Of a stretch of DNA of 27,540 nt, positions 7,223-13,467 are shown piece after piece. Made by a program: the position numbers and the translations under genes. The stretch lies in NCBI GenBank assembly GCA_035530875.1, contig DATKUB010000076.1, positions 1 through 27,540 on the forward strand. The letters are read 5' to 3'. The number at the start of each line of letters is the position of its first letter. Position 1 is the stretch's first letter. The stretch comes from JANXYY01 sp035530875. Its GTDB lineage: Bacteria; Actinomycetota; Actinomycetes; Nanopelagicales; Nanopelagicaceae. Under the pieces are notes generated by a model. That model did no database searches. It was not told the origin of the DNA and was given only the letters and a program-made list of their open reading frames with translations.

Positions 7223-7603
7223 GTGGCCCCTTCCAGCCAGAAGCAACCACCAGTCTGGAGCGCTGAATTTTACGAGGATGCAAACGGTCGCCAGCCGGTC
7301 AAATCCTGGATGGAAGGCCTGTCCGAGGAAAAATACGCCGCTTGGGGGCGGCTTGTATGAATTTCGCGTGCGGCACACAGAGCCGAAGGTATTTTGCGTC
7401 TTTACGCAGAGGCCGGTGAAGAAGTGCCGAAGCGCACTTCAAAGATCTTGCTTCGGCTTTTTGTGCACTTCCATGGCTCAAAGGTAATTCTCCTGCTCGC
7501 CGGGTACGACAAGGGAGCCGACAGTAATTCTCGCCAGCAACAGAGTCAGATAGCAACAGCTCGCAAACGACTTAGGGCTTGGCAGAGGAGTCGAACTGGC
7601 TAG
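7223..7603 (+). pseudogene. Broken RelE-like toxin
   Basis: From GTG at 7223 the protein reads VWSAEFYEDANGRQPVKSWM...SEEKYAA, typical of the start of actinobacterial RelE-like (phage-derived Gp49-like) toxins. It then shifts frame to LYEFRVRHTEP and again to LRLYAEAGEEVPKRTSKILL and GSKVILLLAGYDKG, ending at a TAG. The part between the first two pieces is shorter than expected, so there is an internal deletion plus a frameshift. The XRE gene downstream is intact. The 150 bases before it (7069-7222) hold nothing I can assign. Confidence 0.85.
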
Positions 7604-7620
7604 GCGCATGATTGGGGCCC

Positions 7621-7649
7621 GTGACGTGATGGGTTAAAACCCATATGAT
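7621..7649 (+). promoter_or_regulatory. Promoter/operator of the orphan XRE antitoxin
   Basis: GTGACG (7621-7626) and TATGAT (7644-7649) are 17 bases apart. Between and overlapping them is an inverted repeat with 7-bp arms, ATGGGTT-AA-AACCCAT (7629-7644), about 30 bases before the start codon. This fits autorepression by the XRE protein. Confidence 0.55.
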
Positions 7650-7673
7650 TAGGTATTCGGCGGGGGGTGGTTT

Positions 7674-8036
7674 GTGATGGGCGAGACTTTTCGTGAATAC
7701 GCCATTGAACGACGGGCACGCTTAAGCCCCGAAGGTCAGCAAGCTTTAAGGGTGTTTAACTCCGCCCATTCACTTGGATCCGTGTTAGCGCAAGCACGCC
7801 AGAGTCAAGGACTCAGTCAGCGTGACTTGGAGGCTCGCTCGGGAATCAATCAGGGTGATATCAGTCGGATTGAGCGTGGTGAACTGGCACCGACGACTCC
7901 TACCCTGATGAGACTTACTCAAGCCATGAGAGCTCGGCTAGTCGTTGAGTTATTTGATGAGGAAAACTGGAGTCCAGACCTAAAGCCTGTCGTGACAACT
8001 CACACGTCGACGCCTTCGAGAACTAGATTCCGCTGA
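7674..8036 (+). CDS. XRE-family antitoxin (partner toxin broken)
   Basis: A 120-residue protein with a central helix-turn-helix (about 38-90: LAQARQSQGLSQRDLEARSG, then DISRIERGELAPTTPTLMRL). This matches the antitoxins that normally follow the RelE-like toxin type found broken just upstream. The start may be GTG at 7674 or ATG at 7677; a G-rich stretch (ggggggtgg) lies upstream. Because the toxin is disrupted, this gene now acts alone, as a free repressor or an anti-toxin for a related system elsewhere (inference). The TGA stop codon is part of repeat R4, and the last residues RTRFR run into the repeat edge. Confidence 0.88.
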   Translation: MMGETFREYAIERRARLSPEGQQALRVFNSAHSLGSVLAQARQSQGLSQRDLEARSGINQGDISRIERGELAPTTPTLMRLTQAMRARLVVELFDEENWSPDLKPVVTTHTSTPSRTRFR

Positions 8037-8135
8037 GCGGCGGCCCCGCTCCCGTGAGCGGCGCCTTGCCTCACTTTCGTTGGCCCATTCAATCCACCAG
8101 CCCACCCGGTCTGTTGGACATGCTTTCCACAGCGG
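8031..8135 (+). repeat. Palindromic repeat R4 (long form)
   Basis: CGCTGAGCGG core variant whose TGA is the stop codon of the XRE gene. It continues through GCCTTGCCTCAC and GTTGGCC to CCAGCCCACCCG and TCCACAGCGG, the tail also seen in R2 and R6. Confidence 0.88.
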
Positions 8136-8202
8136 CCCATCTCGCCCCAGATCCGCACAATAGGACTTCCAGGGCATATGCTCTTCACGTCATATTCGCT
8201 TT

Positions 8203-8610
8203 ATGGAAGTCGAATGGGGAAGCGAATTTGAAAGAGTTCTTAGGCGAGTAGAGAAGGGGGCTAATAGTGGCGATCCAGTTGCGCGCATTCGATACGACCA
8301 CCTCCGCGCGCTCCTCGACGAGGTGGCGCAATTGTCTGGCCGCCCCGAAGCCGAGTCGCGAACTTTCAAGCGAGTCAGACAAGCCAGGCGCTATGAACTC
8401 TGGCGAGTTGCGCATCCATACCACCCAGCCGTCGCGGTTCGAATCATTGTTTGGTTTCCATCGCAAAGTAGAGCAGTGCTCGCACTTTTCGCCTTCGACA
8501 AAGCCAAATTGGGCGACATTTGGTACGACCGCGCTACCCGAGAGAGCGAAGCACGCCTTGATCAGTGGCGTCGAGAAAACCCAGAGTGGAGGGGGGAAGT
8601 GAATGAGTAA
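8203..8610 (+). CDS. RelE/HigB-like toxin (type II), copy 2
   Basis: A 135-residue paralogue of the protein at 5937-6338. The two share KRVRQARRYELWRVAHPYHP-type and VRIIVWFPS segments and an almost identical FAFDKAKLGDIWYDRATRES. The N-terminal third is more diverged, so both copies have been kept under constraint in the RelE-like core rather than being a fresh duplication. It overlaps the XRE gene by 8 bases. As in copy 1, no ribosome-binding site is evident; an ACTTCCA block (8165-8171) upstream is conserved with copy 1. Confidence 0.75.
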   Translation: MEVEWGSEFERVLRRVEKGANSGDPVARIRYDHLRALLDEVAQLSGRPEAESRTFKRVRQARRYELWRVAHPYHPAVAVRIIVWFPSQSRAVLALFAFDKAKLGDIWYDRATRESEARLDQWRRENPEWRGEVNE

Positions 8611-8956
8611 ACAGAAGTGGTTCAACGGAAACGCCCGAATTAGGGAAATGCTCGAAAATGATCCCGAGGGTGCAGGGCGAGTGGCTGAAATCAGAAATGA
8701 AATGCGCGAAGCAGATCGCGTCTACGCGATGACGCTGGCAATGATCCGACGAGCAGCTGGTCTTACTCAGGTGGCACTAGCAGAATCATTAAAGACGTCG
8801 CAATCAGCGGTAGCTCGCACTGAGCAAAGACCAGACATGTTGCTCTCTACTTTGCATTCATATCTCGCGGCCGCCGGAGCGAAAGCACGAATCATCGTCG
8901 AGCTTGCTGACGGGCGCTCGGTTGAGGTATCGCTTGAGGAAGCAAGCAAAAACTAG
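8603..8956 (+). CDS. XRE-family antitoxin, copy 2
   Basis: A 117-residue twin of the protein at 6339-6692: same length, same HTH (MIRRAAGLTQVALAESLKTS) and the same C-terminal LADGRSVEVSLEEA. Differences are concentrated in residues ~15-40, the probable toxin-contact helix region, which fits two insulated pairs. It starts inside the end of the toxin gene (ATG at 8603, toxin stop at 8608-8610). Confidence 0.88.
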   Translation: MSKQKWFNGNARIREMLENDPEGAGRVAEIRNEMREADRVYAMTLAMIRRAAGLTQVALAESLKTSQSAVARTEQRPDMLLSTLHSYLAAAGAKARIIVELADGRSVEVSLEEASKN

Positions 8957-8979
8957 CGGCGACTTGCCGTCCTCTTCCC

Positions 8980-9034
8980 GCCGAGCGGCGGCCCCGCTCC
9001 CGTGAGCGGCGGCTTGCCTCACCCATTGTTGGCT
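8980..9034 (+). repeat. Palindromic repeat R5
   Basis: Complete core with GGCTTGCCTCAC and GTTGGCT, 23 bases after the XRE stop. As after the first XRE copy, a partial echo (agcggcgact) begins directly at the stop codon, so the twin modules share their downstream repeat context. Confidence 0.9.
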
Positions 9035-9053
9035 CTTCGCCGCTAGAGAACAG

Positions 9054-9321
9054 TTAGTGGGCGGAGTCTCCGGCCCTTAACGCCGCCGCGAGCGCCGGCA
9101 CATGAATACTGGCGGTGTCCCAAACGAGAATCACCGAAACCCGGTGGTATACGTGGACCAAGATGTTTCGCATCGCAATTATCGCCCGCCACTCAATGCC
9201 TGGAAACTGCTCCTTAAACTCAGGAGTAAGAACCCGAGCAACTTCCCCGTACGACCATTGGCGACAAGAAGTCAGCCGCCTCCAAAATGTCTATAACACG
9301 CTCATCGTCAGACCGGCTCAC
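9054..9321 (-). pseudogene. Broken HepT
   Basis: Starts correctly (VSRSDDERVIDILEAADFLS) with the GTGA overlap to mntA. It has lost about 20 codons and shifted frame. The C-terminal part WRAIIAMRNILVHVYHRV, with R, H and Y of the RX4HXY motif still readable, continues in another frame to a TAA. The toxin is therefore inactive as a single chain while its antitoxin is complete. Confidence 0.85.
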
Positions 9322-9605
9322 AGGGCAAGCGCTTCTTCACGAATGCGGTTATCCCGTGGCTTCAACCCAGAACGCGGAATTACATCCACGTGCACGTTGA
9401 GCAGGGCCTCTAACTCTTCCTGCAGGTAAAACTGTTCGAATAACGTAGCGCCGGGCTCAAAGTCGACCAGCAGATCAACGTCACTCTGGGGATTGTCCTC
9501 ACCCCTGGCAACAGAACCAAAAACTGCGATCGCGGAGGCTTTGTGGCGCGCACCAATTCGACGGATCTCCTCCGCCTCCGCTCGCAACTGCTCTAGCCGG
9601 GTCAT
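9318..9605 (-). CDS. mntA: MntA-like nucleotidyltransferase antitoxin (HepT partner broken)
   Basis: A 95-residue MntA with GSVARG...SDVDLLVDF intact (G30-S31, D42, D44, D48). It starts with MTRLEQLRAEAEE exactly as the copy at 5423-5710. The ~60 bases upstream and the adjoining repeat R6 are nearly identical to the corresponding region of that copy (about 5 differences through the start of the repeat), so gene, promoter and repeat were duplicated together. It may now protect against HepT from another locus (inference). Confidence 0.87.
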   Translation of the reverse strand: MTRLEQLRAEAEEIRRIGARHKASAIAVFGSVARGEDNPQSDVDLLVDFEPGATLFEQFYLQEELEALLNVHVDVIPRSGLKPRDNRIREEALAL

Positions 9606-9659
9606 GGTTAAAAGCTACCTGACCCTGGACTGACGCGGAGATTTCTGACATTTCATCCC

Positions 9660-9763
9660 CTCGAGCGGCGGCTCCGCTCCCGTGAGCGGCGCCTTGCCTC
9701 ACTTTCGCTGACTCCTCTTCGCCAGCCCACCCGCCCAAGCCGGAGGCACTGGCGTCCACAGCA
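9660..9763 (+). repeat. Palindromic repeat R6 (long form)
   Basis: Core with CTCCGCTC, GCCTTGCCTCAC, then GCCAGCCCACCCGCCC and GTCCACAGC, matching R2 over about 100 bases. Confidence 0.9.
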
Positions 9764-9864
9764 GTTGCGAACGACCCTTTTTCTGAACTGTGTCTGGATG
9801 ACTCCAGCCTCTGGTCCGAAGATTGCGCCGGTGATTGAGACTGTAAACGCTGGTCGGTTCTAGG

Positions 9865-10230
9865 TCACTTGCGCCCGGGACGCGCCTTGTTGCCGGGCTT
9901 GCGTTCCGTGCTCTTTGGGTGTGCAAAGTGAACTTGATCGACGAAATACCAGATGCGGGCGCCGGACGTAACGTCGATCTGCCAACGTACGTAATCCACG
10001 CCCTCGAACGATCCTCTACCAGCCTGACCAACAAGCACCTGCTGGCGATCACCGTCATCAAATGTCGGATCTGACTCAAGTTGGTCGTAAACCCGTTGAC
10101 ACTCGCCAGCAAACATATTGGCCATTTTGTTCCACTTGTCGTTCACTTTTTCTGACCGAGCGACTACGTTCCGGTTTCCTGGGCGCGATGGTCGATTGAC
10201 TGGGGTCGGCGATTGAAGGCCGTCGGTCAC
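9865..10230 (-). CDS. RelE/ParE-like toxin of a Phd-type module
   Basis: A 121-residue basic protein. The middle and C-terminal parts (VRWQIDVTSGARIWYFVD, VHFAHPKSTE) match the strand pattern at the end of actinobacterial RelE-like toxins encoded next to long Phd antitoxins. The N-terminus (MTDGLQSPTPVN) and the Lys/Arg-rich tail (KPGNKARPGRK) are low complexity. The GTG start overlaps the antitoxin stop by 4 bases (GTGA). The toxin call relies mainly on the gene partner and the C-terminal pattern. Confidence 0.7.
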   Translation of the reverse strand: MTDGLQSPTPVNRPSRPGNRNVVARSEKVNDKWNKMANMFAGECQRVYDQLESDPTFDDGDRQQVLVGQAGRGSFEGVDYVRWQIDVTSGARIWYFVDQVHFAHPKSTERKPGNKARPGRK

Positions 10231-10703
10231 GCCTTCGCCTTGGGGCGCCTAAGCGGTATTGCCTTGTCCTCTCCCCTGTCCTCATCTAAGAGAACGCTTA
10301 ACTCTGGATCGTGAACAATTTGCGCAGAGACTCTCCATCGGTGCAGGAGCCGGGCTAGGGGCTCGTAGCCGCCGGTGTCACTGCAGGCCCGGGTTGTGTG
10401 AACAAAAGCCGTTAGGAATTCGATCTGGTCCGCTTTAGTTAGCCATCCCACCCACGGTAATTCCTCCGCCACCCGTTCCGTAGCTCGAACCGCTAGTTCT
10501 GGGTCTTGCAACACTGCGCGCAAAGCCCTGACAGCGTAGTCCAGCCCATCCCGAACTGCGGTTTCTCTACGATCAGTGCCAAAGAAGATATCCGGCCCAT
10601 CCCGGCGCTCGAGCCGAACGTCACTAAATTCAACCCGCTCGAGAACATCACCGCTATTCCTCAGCATGTAAGAAAACTGGAAAGATCCCACGTTTGCACT
10701 CAT
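10227..10703 (-). CDS. Phd/YefM-like antitoxin, long actinobacterial type
   Basis: A 158-residue protein: an N-terminal Phd-like part (FQFSYMLRNSGDVLERVEFS, then DVRLERRDGPDIFF) and a helical C-terminal part with ELPWVGWLTKADQIEFLTAF and LARLLHRWRVSAQIVHDPEL. The latter is characteristic of long prevent-host-death antitoxins in actinobacteria. The ATG at 10703 is chosen over an upstream in-frame codon at 10796, because the longer version would begin upstream of the promoter. A consensus promoter and an inverted repeat lie directly over this start, consistent with autoregulation by a Phd dimer. Confidence 0.8.
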   Translation of the reverse strand: MSANVGSFQFSYMLRNSGDVLERVEFSDVRLERRDGPDIFFGTDRRETAVRDGLDYAVRALRAVLQDPELAVRATERVAEELPWVGWLTKADQIEFLTAFVHTTRACSDTGGYEPLARLLHRWRVSAQIVHDPELSVLLDEDRGEDKAIPLRRPKAKA

Positions 10704-10739
10704 GTGTGTAATAGTTACATGAGTAGTGTTGTATGTCAA
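10698..10739 (-). promoter_or_regulatory. Promoter and operator of the Phd/RelE module
   Basis: Minus strand: TTGACA (10739-10734), a 16-base spacer, then TAACTA (10717-10712), putting the transcript start within a few bases of the ATG (10703). Perfect 8-bp arms ACTCATGT/ACATGAGT (10698-10705 and 10717-10724, 11 bases apart) cover the -10 edge and the start codon. Confidence 0.7.
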
Positions 10740-10839
10740 GTATCTGCTGCTCAGAGGTCGATAACGAAGGCACCCGGCGACAGATCTCGCGTTCACTCCG
10801 CCACCTCCATCGCATCAAGAATGTTCGGCTTCCCTTTTC

Positions 10840-10943
10840 GCCGAGCGGCGGCCCCGCTCCCGTGAGCGGCGGCCCGCCTCACTTTCGTTGGCTCTTCGCC
10901 AGCCCGCCAGCCCGCTTGGCTGGAGGGTCTACCGCCAGCCAAC
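10840..10943 (+). repeat. Palindromic repeat R7 (long form)
   Basis: Complete core, GCCTCAC, GTTGGCT (10887-10893) and, 43 bases on, its exact complement AGCCAAC (10937-10943). It ends two bases before the stop codon of the AbiEii-like gene. Confidence 0.9.
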
Positions 10944-10945
10944 AG

Positions 10946-11716
10946 TCATGCGTCGATGAGCAACTGCCACTTAGTGAATGCATCGTTGGCTCGGCCACCT
11001 AACATCTCCCAATGCTCCGCGCCCTCATCCCCAAGAGCCTGATTGAGTTTGGTTAACCTCTTGCGATCAGAGCCCTTCAACGCCTCCCGCTCTGCAAGCG
11101 GATCGTCTACCAGACTCACGAGCAAAGCTGCGTCTTGCAAATGCCGTTCTCGGTCCCGATTATCCTCAACCCAGGCAGCCGCCTTGAGAACGATTGCCCC
11201 CAGCAGGGTCGGCAGCGGCACCAGAATTCCCGACAGATTCTCGTCGATCACCACGGATAATTCGGTGCGGCGCTGCAGGGCCTGGCTGCCGCCGGGGATT
11301 TTGATTGTCTCGCGGCTACCTTCTGTTCGTAACGGGTGGCGAGGGTCAGCGTGATCGGGGGCTAGGACGTCGGCAACCGCTCCATCGCGCCTACGAATAA
11401 AACGATGCTGCTTTGTCTCATTCAAGGTGGGCTCAGCAACAAAATCAAGCGACCGAAGTGCCTGGACGACGCGATTCATCCCGTTTCTATGCGCCAAAAT
11501 GTCCGCGAGCAGGTCTACGTCTCTCGTAACGCGAACTCGGTCAACCCTGGCACGCAGTGCATGAAGGAGAACCATCTGCCCGCCTACCAGAAGCCAATCC
11601 TGCGGAGGCAAGGCCCTTGATATCTCTAGAACTAGTTTCAACCCTGGATCGTCCCGTTCGGGAAAATCTCTCAGGTCTAATCGGCCCAGGTTAGGTATTG
11701 CTTCCTGAGCTTTCAT
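10946..11716 (-). CDS. AbiEii-like nucleotidyltransferase toxin
   Basis: A 256-residue protein of the AbiEii/MenT-style nucleotidyltransferase superfamily. Visible motifs are LLVGGQMVLLHALRARVDR (Gly45-Gly46), followed by VTRDVDLLAD with D66 and D68 as the DxD pair, and D116 in VADVLAPD as a possible third acidic residue. The C-terminal half is helical. Known members act as toxins by nucleotidyl transfer, some onto tRNA; the substrate here is unknown. It overlaps the upstream helix-turn-helix gene by 4 bases (ATGA), the usual antitoxin-toxin order. It is a plausible phage-defence or stabilisation module. Confidence 0.8.
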   Translation of the reverse strand: MKAQEAIPNLGRLDLRDFPERDDPGLKLVLEISRALPPQDWLLVGGQMVLLHALRARVDRVRVTRDVDLLADILAHRNGMNRVVQALRSLDFVAEPTLNETKQHRFIRRRDGAVADVLAPDHADPRHPLRTEGSRETIKIPGGSQALQRRTELSVVIDENLSGILVPLPTLLGAIVLKAAAWVEDNRDRERHLQDAALLVSLVDDPLAEREALKGSDRKRLTKLNQALGDEGAEHWEMLGGRANDAFTKWQLLIDA

Positions 11717-12393
11717 CGCATTTTTTCCAACAGAGTCTTCAAAACTTTGACCCCCAATGCGCGTGCTCGACTGTCCTTGGACTCAAACAGGTCTGCGGCC
11801 GCGATGACTTCTGGCATCTGCTCACCTACCCCCAGTTTGGCTAAGGGCATTCGGCTTACCCGTAGCACCAGGTTTGCATCATCGGCCTCACGAAGGCCGT
11901 AGCGCTTCACTAGGTACTCGCGGGTGTGTGGATCGCAGTAAAACTCCAGATCGCCACCGATTAACAACTTGTCTCTGCCAAGGGCTTCAGACCCAGATCG
12001 CACGAGTCCCTTCTCAGAGCCGATCTGTGCGAGGTGAACTGGCAGCGCTCGGAGACGCTCAGTGTGGGCGCGCACGCTAAGGGCGCCAGCCAGATTCTCA
12101 ATCTGGTCAGATTGATGCTCTCGTAACCAAGCTCGCGCTCTAGAGCGGTGGACCGAGTCCAGCCACCTTGGGTCTTGCCCATCCATCACCCAAAGCACCG
12201 CCCACGCCATTTCTGGCGCTAATGAGCGCCCTCGCCCAGGGCGGATTCGCATTCGCCGCCGCACGGCGTCGGCATCGATAAGCAGAGCAGAGCCCACCCG
12301 ACGGGCAGGAAGTCGTCCGACTCTGACAAGGCGGCGTATTTCGTGGCCGCTGACTTTTAGCCGCTTGGCGGCCTCCGCGACGTCGATTTCCAT
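11713..12393 (-). CDS. Helix-turn-helix antitoxin partner of the AbiEii-like toxin
   Basis: A 226-residue protein from ATG 12393. Residues ~3-50 form an excisionase/MerR-type winged helix (DVAEAAKRLKVSGHEIRRLV, then RVGRLPARRVGSALLID). The remaining ~170 residues are helical and unrecognised, and they presumably bind the toxin. The start is fixed by AAGGGGG five bases upstream and by the promoter at 12440-12412; an ATG at 12420 would lie upstream of the transcript start. Role as autorepressor and antitoxin is inferred from order, overlap and operator. It is not a standard AbiEi, whose N-terminal domain is of a different winged-helix type. Confidence 0.75.
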   Translation of the reverse strand: MEIDVAEAAKRLKVSGHEIRRLVRVGRLPARRVGSALLIDADAVRRRMRIRPGRGRSLAPEMAWAVLWVMDGQDPRWLDSVHRSRARAWLREHQSDQIENLAGALSVRAHTERLRALPVHLAQIGSEKGLVRSGSEALGRDKLLIGGDLEFYCDPHTREYLVKRYGLREADDANLVLRVSRMPLAKLGVGEQMPEVIAAADLFESKDSRARALGVKVLKTLLEKMR

Positions 12394-12402
12394 GACACCC
12401 CC

Positions 12403-12440
12403 TTGCGGTAAATAGTACATGAACAGACTATTTACCGCAA
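12403..12440 (-). promoter_or_regulatory. Promoter inside a perfect 14-bp inverted repeat operator
   Basis: Arms TTGCGGTAAATAGT (12403-12416) and ACTATTTACCGCAA (12427-12440) are exact reverse complements, 10 bases apart. On the minus strand the first arm begins with the -35 box TTGCGG (12440-12435), and 17 bases on is TACTAT (12417-12412). A bound dimer would block RNA polymerase. The leader would be about 12 bases with a strong Shine-Dalgarno sequence. Confidence 0.85.
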
Positions 12441-12454
12441 TTTATGGCGAATGC

Positions 12455-12508
12455 GCCGAGCGGCGGCCCCGCTCCCGTGAGCGGCGCCTTGCCTCACCTT
12501 GGTTGGCC
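12455..12508 (+). repeat. Palindromic repeat R8
   Basis: Complete core, GCCTTGCCTCAC and GTTGGCC, 15 bases beyond the operator. The next 160 bases (12509-12671) show nothing I can assign. Confidence 0.9.
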
Positions 12509-12671
12509 CATCCCATCCACCCGCTCGCCTGCCTGTCTTGGCCGAGCTGCAAATCGTCACAGGTAGTCCTTGAAATCCTGCGCGGCGGAAAATACTTGCC
12601 TATTCAGTCGCGTGTTCCAGATGCGCCGAATGGAGGGTCGGATTTCGCGGCTGATGTTAGGTTGAGAATGG

Positions 12672-13160
12672 TCATACCAAGAGGCGGTCTCGATTTTTGC
12701 ACTGTTCAAGCGCAGCGCGATCGCGCATCACGGCAAGCGCGCAGAGAACATCGATGCCCTTTTCATCCTTTCCCGTCACGATCGGCACGCCGTTGATATC
12801 GGTGGCCTTCTGACCCGAAACTGTCCGTTGATAGCGATATTTCAGCGGTCGTAGCGTGACGGCTACGCGAGCGTCGCGCTGCCAATCATCCTTCTGCGCT
12901 TGGTTACGAGCGTATGGCTTGGGATCGTGAACCGGTGATGGAAGGCCGCGGTACACGAGCACCTTCAACAAGACCGCAGGTGCCTGATTCTCTTTCTGGA
13001 TCTGGTTCCAAGCGTTGATTAACTGATTTGCATAGTGCAACGGGTGTACGAGGCACCCGTGAAGCGCCTTGCCTGGATCGAGAATGTCACGTCCCATGAG
13101 AGTGATATCGCATCCATACGAAGCGACTCGACAATTGGCTCTTTGCGATCCTGCATGCTT
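12672..13160 (-). pseudogene. NYN/PIN-like nuclease gene fragment
   Basis: The segment LHGCLVHPLHYANQLINAWN, VLVYRGLPSP, KPYARNQAQKDDWQ, VTLRPLKYRY and EKGIDVLCALAVMRDRA follows the order of NYN-domain (PIN-like RNase, LabA/DUF88 style) proteins. The N-terminal strand with the first catalytic Asp (DGxN) and the C-terminal SGDxD-type motif are both missing. The frame is open upstream into MntA/HepT-related sequence, which looks like a chance fusion. Most likely a decayed toxin-like gene. I would not assign activity. Confidence 0.55.
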
Positions 13161-13176
13161 GCTACCTGCGATGGTG

Positions 13177-13467
13177 TTATCTGGATAACGCTTGCGTAGC
13201 TCCCCGACCATCGGCGGTAAGAAGTCCGCCACCTCTCGACACAACATCAACTTGGGTTTGCAGAAACTGCTCGAGTTCCTCCTGCAGATGGAACTCATCG
13301 ATTAGAGACGCGCCAGGACCAAAATCGACCAACAAGTCAACGTCACTATCCGGGCCATCCTCGCCCCTGGCAACAGAACCAAAGACGGCGATAGCGGTGG
13401 CTTTGTGGCGCGTGCCAATCCAGCGAATCTCTTTCGCCTGTGCACGCAACTGTTCTAGCCGAGTCAT
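13177..13467 (-). CDS. MntA-like nucleotidyltransferase with replaced C-terminus
   Basis: The catalytic half is intact (MTRLEQLRAQAKEIRWIG, GSVARG...SDVDLLVDF). After VDVVSRGG the normal LKPRD...EAL ending is replaced by GLLTADGRGATQALSR. The DNA just beyond the break reads in another frame as the start of a HepT (EVADFLPPMVGELRKRY), so a deletion joined mntA to hepT out of frame. The ATG overlaps the stop of the upstream Cys/His-tailed toxin gene (ATGA), so it is still translated as the third gene of that operon. Function of the truncated enzyme is uncertain. Confidence 0.7.
   Translation of the reverse strand: MTRLEQLRAQAKEIRWIGTRHKATAIAVFGSVARGEDGPDSDVDLLVDFGPGASLIDEFHLQEELEQFLQTQVDVVSRGGGLLTADGRGATQALSR

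Noticed and set aside
7104..7487. Plus-strand 127-codon frame as a separate gene
   Set aside because: It is partly the frameshifted middle of the broken RelE-like toxin; the recognisable toxin pieces fall in three different frames.
9699..10112. Minus-strand frame overlapping the Phd-partner toxin
   Set aside because: It runs through repeat R6 and lies out of frame with the toxin gene, which is supported by the GTGA overlap with its antitoxin.
12419..12796. Plus-strand open frame running from the AbiE-like operator through R8
   Set aside because: It begins inside the operator, reads through the repeat, and has no ribosome-binding site or family resemblance.
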